A DNA stretch of 64,000 nt, from assembly GCF_024580735.1 (NCBI RefSeq), contig NZ_JANIJX010000001.1, forward strand, positions 124,001 through 188,000. Direction: 5' to 3'. The position numbers and the translations under genes were made by a program. Each line of letters begins with the position of its first letter. Positions within the stretch are counted from its first letter, which is position 1. This document shows positions 63,674 to 64,000 of the stretch, piece after piece. The notes under the pieces are model-generated. The model was not told the origin of the DNA, made no database searches, and saw only the letters and a list, made by a program, of their open reading frames with translations. The DNA is from Brevibacterium moorei (GTDB taxonomy: Bacteria; Actinomycetota; Actinomycetes; Actinomycetales; Brevibacteriaceae).

Positions 63674-64000
63674 TCACGCCCGGGCGTAGCCGCGGGCCAC
63701 ATCGACGGGGTTGAGCAATTCCCCACCGGTCTGGAAGCGCTCCCAGTTCTCGATGAACTGGTCGTTCACGCGCTCCTCGGAATCACGCAGGTCACCGCTC
63801 ATGTGCGGTGTGATAACGACCCCGGGCGCGTCCCACAGCGGGTGGTCGGCCGGCAGCGGCTCCGGATCGGTGACATCGAGGATGGCCCCGGCAATGGTTC
63901 CCGCCTCAAGCGCACCGACGAGGTCATCGGTGACCACGGACGCCCCCCTGCCCAGATTGACCAGTACCGCGTGTGGCGCACAGGCCTCCAGCACCCGGGA
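63674..64000 (-). CDS. D-2-hydroxyacid dehydrogenase, N-terminal part outside window
   Basis: C-terminal ~109 residues of a D-isomer-specific 2-hydroxyacid dehydrogenase. It has LVNLGRGASVV, the ALxxGxIxGAxLDV-like segment (LDVTDPEPLPADHPLW), with the catalytic Glu in DPEPL and the catalytic His in TPHMSGD. The reading frame stays open to the window edge, so the 5' part is missing and the start is unknown. It could be a phosphoglycerate or glyoxylate/hydroxypyruvate reductase. The substrate cannot be told. Confidence 0.85.
   Translation of the reverse strand, partial: SRVLEACAPHAVLVNLGRGASVVTDDLVGALEAGTIAGAILDVTDPEPLPADHPLWDAPGVVITPHMSGDLRDSEERVNDQFIENWERFQTGGELLNPVDVARGYARA

Overview
The window is a gene-dense, GC-rich stretch (roughly two-thirds GC by eye) from an actinobacterial chromosome. 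The phylum call rests on gene order and content: the aroE-mltG-ruvX-alaS, rpsD, rarA, aspS-hisS, rel, secF-secD-yajC, ruvBAC-yebC block; the thrS-HIT pair; the hrcA-dnaJ-rsmE-phoH-ybeY-CNNM-era run; lepA-hemW; holA-comEC-comEA; and actinobacteria-typical families (DUF3097, DUF4870, TIGR02611, a long FadD15-like acyl-CoA ligase). The genus cannot be fixed from this window. No insertion sequence, prophage, CRISPR array or rRNA operon is visible. It reads as core chromosome.

Layout: 1-12.1 kb (minus strand) holds the start of a prepilin peptidase gene, shikimate dehydrogenase, cell-wall endolytic transglycosylase, RuvX, three aminoacyl-tRNA synthetases (Ala, Asp, His), ribosomal protein S4, RarA and a metallo-hydrolase. 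From 12.2 to 14.3 kb two plus-strand genes (DUF349 and a small AbiEi-like protein) flank a perfect hairpin carrying two consensus DnaA boxes. From 14.3 to 23.8 kb (minus) come Rel (ppGpp), SecF-SecD-YajC, the RuvBAC resolvasome, YebC and a NUDIX hydrolase. From 24 to 31.4 kb are lgt (plus), then an S9 peptidase, an Ap4A-type HIT protein, ThrRS and two related membrane proteins (minus). From 31.5 to 32.4 kb is a seven-tRNA operon (3 Gly, 3 Val, 1 Cys) with its own promoter and a U-tract terminator. From 33 to 41 kb a minus-strand run (zapE-like, era, CNNM/CBS, ybeY, phoH, rsmE, dnaJ, hrcA) ends at a CIRCE operator. From 41 to 53 kb are DUF3097, DUF4870, hemW-lepA, a MazF/PemK-like protein, rpsT, holA, comEC-comEA, degV and a coiled-coil membrane protein. 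From 53 to 64 kb are nadE, leuS, an acyl-CoA ligase, a FUSC permease-like protein, polyphosphate kinase 2, YihY, a long GAPDH and the end of a 2-hydroxyacid dehydrogenase.

How it works together: most genes serve translation (four tRNA synthetases plus ThrRS, S4, S20, LepA, Era, YbeY, RsmE, tRNAs), DNA repair and replication (RuvABC, RuvX, RarA, HolA), secretion and envelope (SecDF-YajC, Lgt, MltG), and stress control (Rel, HrcA-DnaJ, PPK2). The prepilin peptidase, ComEA and ComEC are compatible with natural transformation or type IV pili.

The most interesting signals are non-coding. They are a recurrent TANNNT hexamer 6-8 nt before twelve start codons that lack a Shine-Dalgarno (a leaderless-mRNA signature), the DnaA-box hairpin, and long perfect hairpins at convergent gene ends. 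AspRS residues of the non-discriminating type are the strongest functional inference from protein sequence. I did not find a convincing previously undescribed multi-gene system here.
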